From Aplidium turbinatum (lineage: Eukaryota > Chordata > Ascidiacea > Aplousobranchia > Polyclinidae), in NCBI GenBank assembly GCA_918807975.1, contig OU964926.1, forward strand, positions 19,351,996-19,415,995: a stretch of 64,000 nucleotides of DNA, given 5' to 3'. Positions 10,724 through 23,200 of the stretch are shown here, piece after piece. Made by a program: the position numbers and the translations under genes. Positions within the stretch are counted from its first letter, which is position 1, and each line of letters begins with the position of its first letter. Under the pieces are notes generated by a model. It searched no databases, was not told the origin of the DNA, and worked only from the letters and a program-made list of their open reading frames with translations.

Positions 10724-13385
10724 CAGTGATTCTCAACCTTTTTTCTTTCGTGGCCCAATTTCGTTGCACAAAAATTCTTATGGCCCATTAATTGTTTATG
10801 CAAGAAAAAAACTCCAAAATAGATTTAAAAACAAAAAAACAGCAGAAAATGTTCCAAAACAGATTATACCGTGCATCAATGAGATGCATGCTCTTGAACG
10901 TTATTGACCAACTTGTAGTTACAGTGGTTCTCAATATTAATGCCATATTCCTTTTTTGGAAGACATAACTATTGTCAATTTCTCTCTGCAAAAATTCACA
11001 AAAAAATACTAAAAACAGATCTGCACAAATTTCAATAGGCTACCGCTTTCAGTTAGGCTATGACTTGATGGTAATCACAAAGTTGTCTATTACAGTGCAT
11101 CATAAAGTGTTGTAAAAACTCGACGTTGATCTAAAACTACGTGCTCAGTCATAAATAAATTAACCCTTTCAATAGATTATTTAGATAAATTTACATTTCT
11201 TCCCAATTCCTTTCAACACGATTACACTAGCCGACAAAAAAAAAAAAAATTTGTGGTGCCGGCGGTTTTTGAACTGATTTAGACTAACTTTGGGGCGCTG
11301 AATCCGAAAATGCAATCAGTTTTTCTCCATCAGGTCAACTTTTTAAGTTACAGTGATTCCACTGCATGAGTGAACTTGTGCATAAGGGCCATTCCGTGTC
11401 GATTCACACAGTCAAGAGATTCAACCTTTCGATTTTCTTTAAATTTTACACACCTTTTTACTATTCTATATGATGAACACTTGCAAAATTTGAGTGAAAT
11501 ATATTGAGAAACACGAGAGTTATGAACCATTTAGTTTGGGGGGGTCTGCTGAGGGGGCACAATTTTTTTTTTGGCCATGTTTGAGGCCCTATTACTGCTA
11601 AAATAAATTAGGTAACAACCCAACTTTTTTACAGGTGATAGTACTTCTGCCAAATATTGAAAAAAACAACATCGTTCACTTTGTCACTCTAAAAGGTCAA
11701 AGGTCATAGACTCCCAAAGTTGGCCGTTTCCAGCTCTCGGCTAAAATTTTCCAAAATTTGAAAAGCTCACCAAGACCCCATTTCTGATTGATTTTGGCTG
11801 AAATTTGGTGGAAATGTTGTTTACAGGATTCTCTATGAACTAAAAAATGTTAGTACAAAATATTAAATAGGTTGGGAGATATTTTATATGAAACATGAGT
11901 CAAAATGGAAAAAAAGCTAAAAGTGGGGTCCTTTTAATATCCCGGTTACCCATAACCCCAGAGAGAATTTGCACTGAAATTTTATCCACATATTCCACAT
12001 CACACTCCATCACATCACACTCCATCACATCCACAACACAAAAGGCATAAACAGGAAAATAGGACTTTCTTGCAATATCCAAACCTAGCTTCAGCAATCA
12101 GGCCAGTGCTACACACTTGTACACAGTGAAGAACTTCCTGTTCCTGTTTTTGAAGGGTTTCCACAATTGGATTTACTTTGACGCATACTTTCTATAAAAC
12201 ATTGAGAACCATGGATCAATTTTGCATGGTAGACTTGTCATGTCTTAGTGAATATGTGGATAAAATTTCAGTGCAAATTTTCTCTGGGGTTATGGGTAAC
12301 CGGGATATTAAAAGGACCCCACTTTTAGCTTTTTTTCCATTTTGACTCATGTTTCATATAAAATATCTCCCAACCTATTTAATATTTTGTACTAACATTT
12401 TTTAGTTCATAGAGAATCCTGTAAACAACATTTCCACCAAATTTCAGCCAAAATCAATCAGAAATGGGGTCTTGGTGAGCTTTTCAAATTTTGGAAAATT
12501 TTAGCCGAGAGCTGGAAACGGCCAAATTTGGGAGTCTATGACCTTTGACCTTTTAGAGTGACAAAGTGAACGATGTTGTTTTTTCAATATTTGGCAGAAG
12601 TACTATCACCTGTAAAAAAATTGGGTTGTTACCTAATTTAGTTTAGCAGTAATAGGGCCTCAAACATGGCCAAAAAAAAAAATTGTGCCCCCTCAGCAGA
12701 CCCCCCCAAACTAAATGGTTCATAACTCTCGTGTTTCTCAATATATTTCACTCAAATTTTGCAAGTGTTCATCATATAGAATAGTAAAAAGGTGTGTAAA
12801 ATTTAAAGAAAATCGAAAGGTTGAATCTCTTGACTGTGTGAATCGACACGGAATGGCCCTTATGCACAAGTTCACTCATGCAGTGGAATCACTGTAACTT
12901 AAAAAGTTGACCTGATGGAGAAAAACTGATTGCATTTTCGGATTCAGCGCCCCAAAGTTAGTCTAAATCAGTTCAAAAACCGCCGGCACCAAAAATTGTG
13001 TCGGCCAGTGTTATTCCTCCCTTTGTAAAAAATTTCTCCTTACAGAGCCAAGTGGCTCCTAATAAGAACCACACTGTTGTAGTTGCTTAAAATCAACGTC
13101 CATTTATTATGCAACAGACGACATTGATTACATCACGCCACCAAAATTATTATTTGAATAATTAGAATGGAAATTATCATTCTGCAACAAATTACAGCAG
13201 CACCATTCATTGTTGCTACAATCCAAACAACTAAACAAAACGCACAAGTGTAACATTAACTACAGTAACACAAATGACACTAAACTTTTCACTAACTCTG
13301 GCAAATGTTTAAATAGGTCTGTGGCCCACTTAAAATCTTTCCATGGCCCACTAGTGAGCCATGGCCCACCGGTTTAGAACCGCTG
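10724..13385. mobile_element. hAT (Buster-like) non-autonomous element, interrupted
   Basis: The left end is CAGTGATTCTCAACC and the right end GGTTTAGAACCGCTG, both relics of the CAGTGGTTCTCAACC end of this family. The exact 8-bp target duplication TGCTAATT is at 10716-10723 and 13386-13393. Without the nested palindrome at 11225-13010 the element is about 870 bp and matches the copy at 13434-14184 (shared TTTCGTGGCCCA border, GTTATTGACCAACTTGTAGT and GGCCCACCGGTT). No transposase remains. Confidence 0.9.
11225..13010. mobile_element. 1.8 kb near-perfect palindromic DNA transposon, CACTA-like ends
   Basis: Two arms of about 765 bp (11225-11990 and 12245-13010) are almost exact reverse complements around a loop of about 255 bp. 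The ends read CACTAGCCGACA and TGTCGGCCAGTG, flanked by TTA on both sides, a 3-bp target duplication. CACT(A/G) ends with a 3-bp duplication suggest the CMC (CACTA) group. Both arms carry the same 60-codon frame beginning MVHNSRVSQYISLKFC on opposite strands, showing how little the arms have diverged. The loop contains a duplicated CACATCACACTCCAT motif. No transposase is recognised. It sits inside the hAT at 10724-13385 and so is younger than it. Confidence 0.85.
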
Positions 13386-13433
13386 TGCTAATTGAACAAG
13401 TTTTCTTAATCGACAGAAGATTTGTTATTAGAG

Positions 13434-14184
13434 CAGTGGTTCTCAACCTTTTTTCTTTCGTGGCCCATTTTTGTTGCACAAAAATTCTTATGGCCCAATA
13501 ATTGTTTATGCAAGAAAAAAACTCCAAAATAGATTTAAAAACAAAAAAACAGCAGAAATTATTCCAAGGACCAAAACAGATTATACCGTGCATCAATGAG
13601 ATGCGTGCTTCTGAACGTTATTGACCAACTTGTAGTTACAGTGGTTCTCAACATTAATGCCGTATTCCTTCTTTGAAAGACACAACTATTGTTAATTTCT
13701 CCCTACAATAATTCCCTCAAAAAAATACTAAAAAACAGATCTGCACAAGTTTCAATAGGCTACCTGTTTCAGTTAGGCTATGACTTGATAATAATCACAA
13801 AGTGGTCTATTACATCATAAAGTATTGCAAAAACTCGTCGCTGATCTAACGTCCAAAATCAACGTTCGTATATTATGTATGCAACAGACGGCATTGATTA
13901 CATCACACCACCAAAATTATTATTTCAATACTTAGAATTACCATTCTGCAGCAAATTACAGCAGCCCCATTCATTGTTGTTACAATCAAAGCAACTAAAC
14001 AAAACACACAAGTGTAAAATTAGCTATAGCAACACAAATAAAACTAAATTTTTCAATAGGTTAACTCTGGCAAATTTTTACGATTTCTTTTTTGCGAAAT
14101 TTTCCAATTCTTTTTGTTTGAAACTTAGATGGGTCTGTGGCCCACCTCAAAATCTTTCCATGGCCCACCGGTTGAGAACTGCTG
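13434..14184. mobile_element. hAT (Buster-like) non-autonomous element
   Basis: Ends are CAGTGGTTCTCAACC and GGTTGAGAACTGCTG. The exact 8-bp duplication TATTAGAG is at 13426-13433 and 14185-14192. It is the uninterrupted relative of 10724-13385 and lies only about 50 bp from it. It is AT-rich inside and its 110-codon frame over the right half is not recognised as a protein domain. Confidence 0.92.
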
Positions 14185-14192
14185 TATTAGAG

Positions 14193-14890
14193 CATCCAAG
14201 TGTGTGATTGTCAATTTAAAGTTTTAATTATTGTTGTCAAAATTTTACTATCATTTGTTTTTCAATGGTATGCTTAAAGTGTGCTGTCCAAGCGTAAATT
14301 CTTAATAGTCAAGCCAATGTTGCTTGATCTTGTTATTCTGTACAATACAAAGCATGATCTATTTGGCCATCAGTTTTCTATGAACCTTTTAATGTGTTGA
14401 AGAGGTTTGTCTAAGTTGGCAATTTAGCAAGTTGAATGTTTAGAAAAGTTGAATTTTTTACTTCTGCACACTTTTGACTGCATTAGGGATTCAATTTGTA
14501 TTAATTTTGCATATTGAAATTTCATGGTAATATTTACATTTCATGCGCCAGTACATTATTGTAGCACTACTGGGGTTTACCTTGAGAGTAAGCCTGTATT
14601 AGTTCTTACAGTACGGTACCATGTTTTGTTATATGGTTGTTATATATATAAAACAATGAATGCTTGTAAAACGGATATTAGAAAACATGGCCTTTAAAAA
14701 AAGAGATGAATAGTTTTACACTGGATTTTGAATTATTAAAACAAGGTTTTTTCAGGGGTTGGTTTCACAAAATCAATGTAGGAGCAAGGAACATCATTGA
14801 TACTTTGGTTTTTACGTAACTTAAAATACTTGTTCTAAGTTTATCTTGATGACAGTATAATATATTTTGTTATTAGTTGTGCCTATTCCT
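14193..14890. other. no gene seen
   Basis: AT-rich sequence without long frames, splice-linked exon candidates or repeat boundaries that I can define. Confidence 0.5.
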
Positions 14891-14897
14891 ATGTTCT

Positions 14898-15080
14898 TGC
14901 CCGGTTGTTGAAAAACACCGCTCACCTCTACCCAGGGTGTAACAAATTGGGTGGGCGTAGTTGCTGAAGGAAAGGCGGCTGAGAGAAAGGAACTGGCCAC
15001 CCTACTCTCGTTAATGCCGAAGGCTTAGTCTAATGAGAACCTTATCTTCTCGTTCCCTGAGACTTGAATCAAGTATGGGA
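14898..15080 (+). mobile_element. SINE family 2, 5'-truncated copy
   Basis: It shares with 55809-56038 the ordered blocks GTTGTTGAAAA, CAGGGTGTAAC, TGGGCG, TGCC(A/G)AAGGC(C/T)TA, TTATCTTCTC and TTGAA(C/T)CAAGTA. The tRNA-like head of that copy is missing here. Confidence 0.7.
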
Positions 15081-15089
15081 CTCACCTAT

Positions 15090-15960
15090 GCCTATGTATC
15101 ATTTTTTCAGAATCATATCTGTTCTGAAGCTACTGGAAAGACATAAGTTAGGAAGCTTGTTCTATTTATATTTAAGTTCTATTTCGATAGGCCTAATAGA
15201 TTAATAGAATGTGCTGTTGATTTTTGAAATTGCTTGCTATGTTTGTTGGAAGCTGAAAGCTTGTTCTGGAGATATCAATTTCCTGGTTTACGTGGTTGGG
15301 GGTTATGATTTGCTGAGTATTAACAGTGTATGGTACCACATACTAATGCAGTGTAATTTAGTACTGGTCTATGCTGGTAAAAACTTAAACAATAAATGTA
15401 CGATGCTGCATTATGAAGTAAAGTTAAATGATGCAATCACACAGAATTGGCTTTGCAGTTTGCATTGTCAGTGAAGCAGTAAGCGATGGCGACTTAACAA
15501 TTAACATGCTGAAAGAAGTGACACATCAGGCCTTAAAACTCGTGTTTTTTTTTCGGCAGCCATCGTGGCCTACCGAGAGCTCCTTCTCGGCGGCCAAATC
15601 TGCGTGCTTGGAGGCCAAAATACAAATAACGATAGCACAAGTAAATAGAATTAAACTTGCAACAATGCCAAAATGATCACTTAGCATTGTTGAAGTCTGG
15701 GCGACGTCCTGCAATAGAATCGTTGTACCACGCAATCACTGCTTTATCGGGATTGTAATGCGGTATTGCGGGACCATCTAACGACACTAAATTGTTTCAA
15801 CTGCTCGCTGCTCAGTAAATTGTTTCAACTGCATTACCGTCTTTCATAAAACCTGACCATTTATACCATTATGATGTCACCATTGAGGGTGTGAAGTCAC
15901 TAACCCACAGCAGAAACTTTTCTCAACTCTGAAGACACATGTTTTCCCCTCGGATGTCAA
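15090..15960. other. no gene seen
   Basis: Only short frames (60-87 codons) without recognisable domains or codon signal. One spans 15526-15735 on the minus strand and has a hydrophobic stretch, but it has no supporting context. Confidence 0.4.
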
Positions 15961-15967
15961 CTAAACT

Positions 15968-16056
15968 GCCCGGACAACAAAGTCCGTCATTTTTACATTG
16001 ATTCTACGTTTGCAGTTGTTAAATCAGGGTAAAAATGATGAATTTTGTTGTCTGGG
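15968..16056. repeat. mini-hairpin repeat, copy 1
   Basis: Palindrome of about 90 bp: CCGGACAACAAAGTCCGTCA at the left pairs with the right end TTTTGTTGTCTGGG, and the centre holds ACATTGATTCTACGT. It belongs to the dispersed family also found at 22342, 24038, 29791, 32188, 32362, 32822, 42446, 59016 and 60762. Confidence 0.7.
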
Positions 16057-16227
16057 TAGTTCTCCTTTTTAACAACCATTCAATGTCCAACAACATTGAA
16101 TCGATATAAAAACGACAACACTGCCAGTTGATGTAAATTAGCACTTCGGATTAATACTTTGTTAAAATAAACCTCGGGAATTACAATCAAGAGTTATAGC
16201 TGGTAATTGCAGCAGGGTATTTTCCAT

Positions 16228-17247
16228 GGTGTCCGACGTTTTTTTCGTAAACAGTTTTTCGTAAAACAATTGTTCGTAAGCAATTGTTCGTAAAATCAAT
16301 TCTTCGTAAAGCAATTCTTCGTAAAGCAATTTTTCGGGCATGCAATTGACCGTAATACTAATTGTTCGTAAACAAATGTTCATAAAAGTTAGCCTACAAC
16401 TTTTTAAAAAAAAACAGTTACAATTGTTTACGAACAATCAATTAGGGTAGCCTATATGCTAGAGATGTGCTAATTGTGCTTAAAGACGTGCTGTACCTGT
16501 AGAGTGTAGACGAGCAGACAGAGTGTAGAGTCCCTGATTTAGAATGGCATTACTGCTATGATGGCGTCCTCAGTGGCCTTCCGAAAACTAATAATAGCAT
16601 TGAAGGATGGCACAGAGGGTTGATGTTCCAGGTATCTGCAAATCATCCAGATATTTGGAAGTTCATATCTGCAATCAAGCGAGAGCAAAACCTAAATGAG
16701 GTTTGCATTGCACAGTATGTCAGTGGCCAGGCAGGACCCCCTCCAAAGAAGAAGTACAAGGACAGTGCAGAAAGACTAACTAGAGTCATCCGAACTTGGC
16801 GTCAAGACTTTCAAGATGATGAAATTTGTGATTACTTGCGTGGAATTGCACACAATACTTCATACTAAACTTGGCTCGTGGACAATTTGTATGAAGTTAC
16901 TCAAAGTAGTATTGGTAGTGTAAGCAAAGAATTGCTAAACAATTGTTGTATTCCAATAAATAACAAAAAATGCGCTTTTTCATTGTGCTTGTTTGTTTGT
17001 GTCGTCATAACTTGGTTATTCAGGAAAATTTGCATTACGCACCTTCATCGGAAATTGCAAGACAAACCTTGCTGTTGCGAAAAATTGTTCACGAACAATT
17101 CACCTATCACCTGTTTACGAACAATTCACCTATACGAAGAATTGATGTATACGAAGAATTGCTTTACGAAGAATTGATTTTACGAAGAATTGATTTTACG
17201 AACAATTGCTTTACGAACAACTGTTTACGAACAATTCACCTATAACC
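16228..17247 (+). mobile_element. Mutator-like (MULE) transposon with repetitive inverted arms
   Basis: The element begins GGTGTCCGACG and ends CACCTATAACC. It is flanked by an exact 9-bp duplication, ATTTTCCAT (16219-16227 and 17248-17256), the size typical of Mutator elements. The left 180 bp is an array of CGTAAA-(N)CAATTNTT units and the right 170 bp is the same array inverted. Between them lies the C-terminal part of a MULE transposase (16536-16868). A 242-bp deletion derivative with matching ends is at 59950-60191. Confidence 0.9.
16536..16868 (+). pseudogene. MULE transposase, C-terminal fragment
   Basis: An open frame of about 110 codons runs to a TAA at 16866-16868. It reads through TNNSIEGWHRGL, then HPDIWKFI and KREQNLNE, a signature I associate with the C-terminal end of MULE-domain transposases of animal (Phantom/FLYWCH-linked) elements. 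The catalytic DDE core that should precede it is absent, so this copy cannot move itself. The fragment sits between the two repetitive arms of its element, as expected for an internal deletion product. Confidence 0.8.
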
Positions 17248-17436
17248 ATTTTCCATACAATAGCAAATGTTTCCGCACAATGCAACAGTGGTGATTATGA
17301 CGCGCTGACCTAATTCTGCGTCACTCATTGGTGCTAGATATTTTCGACAGTTAATCCACGATCATTATATTGTGAAATTAAATAATCAGCTAAAAGAAAC
17401 CAGCGGCCAAATTGGCCGACTAAGGAAGTAGCACCG

Positions 17437-17490
17437 GCGGTCATTCAAGCACTAGCGGTCACTCCAGCACTAGCGGTCATTCCAGCACAG
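17437..17490. repeat. 18-bp tandem repeat, three units
   Basis: Three consecutive units of GCGGTCA(T/C)TC(C/A)AGCAC(T/A)(A/G). The array lies about 1.2 kb upstream of the integrin start codon. No function is apparent. Confidence 0.7.
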
Positions 17491-17499
17491 GTCATGGCC

Positions 17500-18640
17500 A
17501 CCGGCTGCTTTAAGGCTTGCACATCAATGATAACAGATCAGCCAATCAGAGAAGTTGCGGTTAGTGTTTTGTTTCGATGTTAATAAAACAAACAATTGTT
17601 TCTGAATTTAACTTGGATTAAGTAGTTTGCAAAATAAACTTCAAATTACAATGTAGATTTATTTTGACATTTTTGATTTTGACAGTTTTAGCATATTAAT
17701 TGAAAAGAACAAATTATGAAAATTACAAACACTTGAAAAATTTGATCAAGAGTAAAAACTGTTGTGTAGGACAAGCAGGAAATCATTGATTTATTACTTC
17801 CTAAGTTCAGTTAGTATAACACGGTTGGTATTGCAGCCGTTAGTCAAGCACAATACAACCCACTGCAGCTTTATTGCATTGTTTTTATGTGTAAGGCTTT
17901 TGTGTTAAACCCTTTTAGGGCAAGCAGAAACTAAATAAGGCACCTTGAATTTAGCACTATGAAAGTAAGTCGCTACATTACAGAAAAGTTTTGTTTGAAT
18001 CAACGATAGTATTGATAGTGTGTTACAAATTAACACAACCATAAATTATCTTTATTCCGCTTTCAATTTGTACAAATAGGCTACCGGTACTTTAATCGTG
18101 TTTGATATAGATATACCTAGTGATCTTTTTTAGGAACAGATTGAACCCAAAGTAAAAAGCAAGAGATTGATGTTTCCAAATAGAAGTTTTCCAAAACTTG
18201 TTTGTGTTTAGCAGTATTTTAACACCAATGGCCAACGTATAAATAGTTAGAATAAAACAGCCATGGTTTAGAGTAACTTTACATCAGTGTGGACAGCATG
18301 TATTGTATAGTTGTAACTATATTGCTAATGGTCACTGGTCAGACATGTGATTTGTCATCATTTTTCATTACTAACTAATTAATCATAACTATGGTAACAT
18401 ATAAATATATACTTCCGCAGATATAAGAGGAAGATTAGTGTTCAATTTACACAGTTGATTAGTCCCAGTTTGTCTTGTGGCAAATATAACGTACCACCTT
18501 GAATGTGCAACAACGTAAACAAAAATTAAGTACCTGTAACAGTAAACACATTGGTTAAGCTTATGTCAATATGAAACCAATGTAACTCTTGCAGGAAGTG
18601 CGATTTTAAGATTGGTTTCTGTAATTTTAAAAATTTGTGC
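17500..18640 (+). promoter_or_regulatory. upstream region of the integrin gene
   Basis: AT-rich non-coding sequence. A TATA-like ATATAAATATATA lies near 18400-18413, about 230 nt before the start codon. A strong splice acceptor (AACTCTTGCAG, ending 18594) lies 50 nt before it. The acceptor could close a 5'-UTR intron or, if the animal uses spliced leaders, be a trans-splice site. Which of these is used cannot be told from the sequence. Confidence 0.35.
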
Positions 18641-18643
18641 ACA

Positions 18644-20278
18644 ATGAGAAAAATTACTATAGTTTTCATCGTGACTGCACTGTGTGGACCTAATTTTTTA
18701 GTTCATGGTAAGTTACCTCTTTATTTCATGCAGTTTTAAAGTTTTGAATATAGAGGCTATACTGCTATACAATACATTTATCATTTAAAGTTTTTTAAAT
18801 TATGAATGAAGTTTATTTGTATTCAATAGCCTATTAGTTAAGTTTTTTTTAATTTGAAAAGTTTTAAAATGTTTGTCATCAAATCTTTTGTCATGATGTA
18901 GGTGCTTCGAATCACTGTATAGAAAGTAAAGCAAAGTCTTGCGGGGAATGCATTGCCATCCCAGGTTGCGCTTGGTGCGAAGATCCGGTAAGAAACCTGT
19001 TATAAGTGCTTGCAGAAAGTTTCCATCAGCTTTGTTAAAATTATTGCATTATAGAAATGTAGTTTTTTAGCAAGCCAATGACGTGCCCTAGCCTGGTCAG
19101 CAGTCCTTTTCTATTGATTCAAAATTGGCAGAGTATGAAATGTGTAAAAACAGATTTTCAGGCCTAGTCATATGCTAATATAATTTGTTCATGTTAGCCA
19201 TATTGGTCTGATATCTGTGGAGAAACCTCACTAGAACAGATATCAATTTGAACTTAAGCAAGGTTGTTTTTTTACTTTGTTTGGGAATAGGCTACTGTTC
19301 ATTGTCAATGACTGAGCTTCATAATTGTGACTTTACCTTTTTACTCTTGCATTAAATTTTTATGACATTAAATGCTCTGCTTCCTCATGTTAACAACAAG
19401 CAATGATGCCCTGCTTTTGTGAGGAGAATCTTTTCTTAAAGAGCATGTATTGTAAATTTTTTCTAATGTCTTGTATTGTAAAAATGTTAAATGTAAAATG
19501 CCGAGTCTTGCACCCTTTTAGCTTCGGCCGGTTTTATACCACTTAGGACTTAAAAAGAGTGATATTAAACTCAACTCAATTTAACTAAGTATAACTTTAC
19601 ACTTTTGTTTTATTGGGTTAAACTATGGAAATGAGCAGCTGACTGTGCCAACAAGTAGTAGATAATTATTTAAGCATTAATATTTACAATTGATTGTCCT
19701 GTTAACATTTGTGATGACGATCTACTTGGTCTGTGATAATCACACCAGAGCCTTCAGTTTGTAATATTCTTTTTTGTAGAAATATGCTGACAACCCAAAC
19801 GTTGTGATCTCTCGCTGTGATGTGCCTGAACATTTGCTGGTGGAAAAGTGCAACCCCCAGTTCATCATGAACCCTCATTCTGAAATAGATATCATCAGTA
19901 AGTTATTTTCTCAATAAACACATCCTTAAATATTTAACTTCAATTCAACATTATCGTAACGAACAAAATGCCTGTTGAAATTTGCTAGTATCTTAATTCG
20001 TGATTACAACTTTTCACAATAGTTGCTCCAGTTTTTACTTATTTAACTCTTGAACTTTGACTTTGAAGTTTGGCTTATTTAACTCTTGAACAGCATATTC
20101 TACATTTTTCAATGTAGTGATGTTTATTAGACTGATAGATTTAATACTAGTTTGAGGTGATTAATGCAAATTTAACGTTGTATTGCAGCGAACAACAGCC
20201 TTTCTAACGTTGGCGAATCAGCTGTGGGAAAAGCTACTCAAATTAAGCCTCAAGTCATGGAAGTGAAGCTGAGGCCAG
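18644..20278 (+). other. ITGB: integrin exons 1-4: signal peptide, PSI and hybrid start
   Basis: Exon 1 encodes a basic start (MRK) and a hydrophobic core of about 18 residues, a typical signal peptide. Exons 2-3 encode the cysteine-rich PSI domain (residues about 26-80) with [13 protein letters not shown], the usual integrin pattern CxxCIxxxPxCxWC. Exon 4 (residues 90-119) ends in EVKLRPGD, the strand leading into the hybrid and beta-I domains (family form KLRPG). Confidence 0.93.
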
Positions 20279-23200
20279 GTGATTGTAAAAGAGATCTATT
20301 TTTTGGAGTGATTCCATGTTATAGAAGTTTGACTCCACAAGAAGTCTGGTTTGGTGAAGTTGTTAGGAGTGATGGACCATACTCATCAGATTTTTTTACG
20401 TTGAAAATGAGCATATTAGAATCACTGTTGTGAACCTGAACTGTGCATATGATATAGTTTAAATTAAATTGTTCAAATTTAATTTCGTTAGACATTCGTT
20501 GAGTCGTTTAATCGTATTGATATATATATAGATTCTGAGGTTTTTTTTCATACAGGGCACAGGCCCTGGCAATTTTACGAATTCCGCACTCATAGATCTT
20601 TGTTGATTTCGCTCTAAAAAGTTGTTATAACCCAATTAGTTCACAAAAAGTCAAAAATGTGGATAACGCTCTTGTACAGGGTGACCCAAAAAGATTCGTA
20701 CCCATGTTTTATTCGATTTTTTCACATTTGCACATCTTGGGAAAGCCATAAATTGACTAAAAATTGACAGAAAAAGGTAAAACTCTGGTCAATGGTCTTC
20801 CATAAACTGAATAATGTGTGGTTGTAATTTGAAATAAATAGCTTTTCAATCAAAGTCACAATTGAAATTTTCATGGGTACGAATCTTTTTGGGTCACCCT
20901 GTACATAAATTTTGGACTCAATATTTTTTTGGTTAGATCCACCAGGCGTTTCAACCATTTTGCTCCTTGGCTTATAACGATTCTCTGCAAACCAGGTGAT
21001 CCGGTAAAGATCGAGCTGCAGTTCAAGCAAGCTGAAGACTATCCTGTTGATCTCTATTATCTTCTCGATCTATCGCAGTCTATGGAAAACGATTTGGAAT
21101 CACTCCGAACCTTAGGCCAAGAATTGGGGACAAGCATGCAAGAAATCACAAGGGATTTTAGATTAGGATTTGGGTCGTTTGTGGATAAAACCGTCATGCC
21201 TTACATATCAACTGTTCCAGCTAAGTACGTGAAGTGACTTATTCCAAGTAAATCATCTTTCCATTGATTCAACCTCTGTAATTGGTCAATTCTAGGGAGT
21301 TTGAAACGTCGGTTGTCGCGTAAATTAAAGTTTCATGTAATACACATCACAGCGGTTTTACCAAATAATTCCGCATCCACCTATTATTTAGTATGCTTAG
21401 CATCAAGAAAGTCTTTTGTCCTGGTTGATACTCGTCACTAATCACTGTGAACAACCCCTAAACCACATGACGGGCATCTTGTTAAATTTGTCTTAATTTC
21501 CGTTTGTTTCATGTGTAGTGGTTTTCCTTGATTTTCTTAATGCTGTTACCGCACTCTAGTGTTGTGATCACACTCCCACACAGTCTATAACAAAATATTT
21601 GCACCCTATGTGTCTGTTCTTTAGTTGTGTTTGTACCTGGCTCAGTGCAAAATTGCAGTTAGTTTCAGTCATTTATTATTATCATTTTACGGCTATATAT
21701 TGTTTTGTTTAGATTCTAAATTAAGTTATTTCCTGACGAGGACAGAAAGTCTTGCCGAAAGCGTTCGAATTTAATATGTTGTTATTTTGTTGTTTTTATG
21801 TATGTATTGTTTTTGAACTATGCAATTCGGTCCTATGAAATTATTTTCTATCATCTGTATGGCAAAAATTTACATTCCAAAAAAACGTAAAAGATTTCTG
21901 CTTACGTTGCAAGCAAAGTGCTGCACTTGCTAACACCTTGATTCGATTACTGTCTTGCTTGGAATCAACCATTGTTCGTTTGCATTAGAGACCAATCTGC
22001 ATAAAGCCACAAACCATGAAAACATGATATGCCGTGCATGCCCAGCCGAAGTCTTATACATAACAGACGTCAACTTGTATTGAAAATTCGTCTACACGAT
22101 GCTACAGCTGCTTTACAGAATACTCTTTTCCAGGCTCGCAAACCCATGTTCTAAGAGCAAACCTTGCGTTCCCACCTATAGTTTCCACAACGATCTTGCT
22201 TTGACTCCTGAAATCGAATCGTTTACCACGTCCGTCAAAAGTGTGAACCACTCGTCGAACTTGGACAACCCCGAGGGTGGGTTGGACGCCATGATGCAGG
22301 CCATCGTATGCCAGGTACTTGCACATCGTAACTTGCACATGCCCAGACAGCAAAATCCGTCATTTTCACATTGATTCAACGTCTTCAGATTGCAAAAATG
22401 ACGGTTTTTGCTGTTCGTGTAGTGACAAACAGTTCGTTGAACAGAAGTCTTTAGTTGTGTCTTTCTGTTCATCGATCATTTCATCAGAACATTTCTCAGA
22501 ACATCGAACCACATACGCTGACTTTAAACACATAAAGTGGGAAGCAATGTGGTTTTGCATATGCGTTTGCTGCTTTGCAACAAGTGAAATGCGTACATTT
22601 TCACTTTCACCAACTGAAAATAACAGTTCAACCTGAGTTGTAGTGATTGCCTGATTGGTCAACATTAGCTTGTCATTTATGAAATCATGCTGAAATTTGC
22701 ATCCATGACTTAGAACGCGTCATTTATTCTGAAGTCTGAACGTCATTTTTCGAAAGTGCATATCACTTACTGAAGTATTGGTCTGATACAGGAAGAAATC
22801 AACTGGAGGAAAGACGCAACCCATCTTCTTGTATTTTCAACTGACGCCACCTTCCATTATGCTGGCGATGGGAAACTGGGAGGCATTGTCTTCCCCAATG
22901 ACGGAAATTGCTATCTCAACAAAAAGGGACATTACACCAAAGCAAACGAAATGGTACGTACGTTTTTTTTTTTAGTTATACGTTTGTTACCTTCATTATT
23001 CAAACTGGCTTGTTTTTAATGTTTAGACGGTACTCAGTTTGGGCGAAATGAAAGAAATGGTTGTGTTTTCATTTTGAATTAGTTGTTGTTCAAAATAAGA
23101 TCAAGTATTTTTTCCAGGATTATCCATCAATCGGTCATCTTGTCAGAAAGATCACAGAGTACAACATCCAACCCATTTTTGCCGTTACAGCGAGTGTTAT

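Noticed and set aside
10724-14184. Paired mirror-image short frames as a divergent gene pair
   Set aside because: They are the two arms of one palindrome and two copies of one hAT family.
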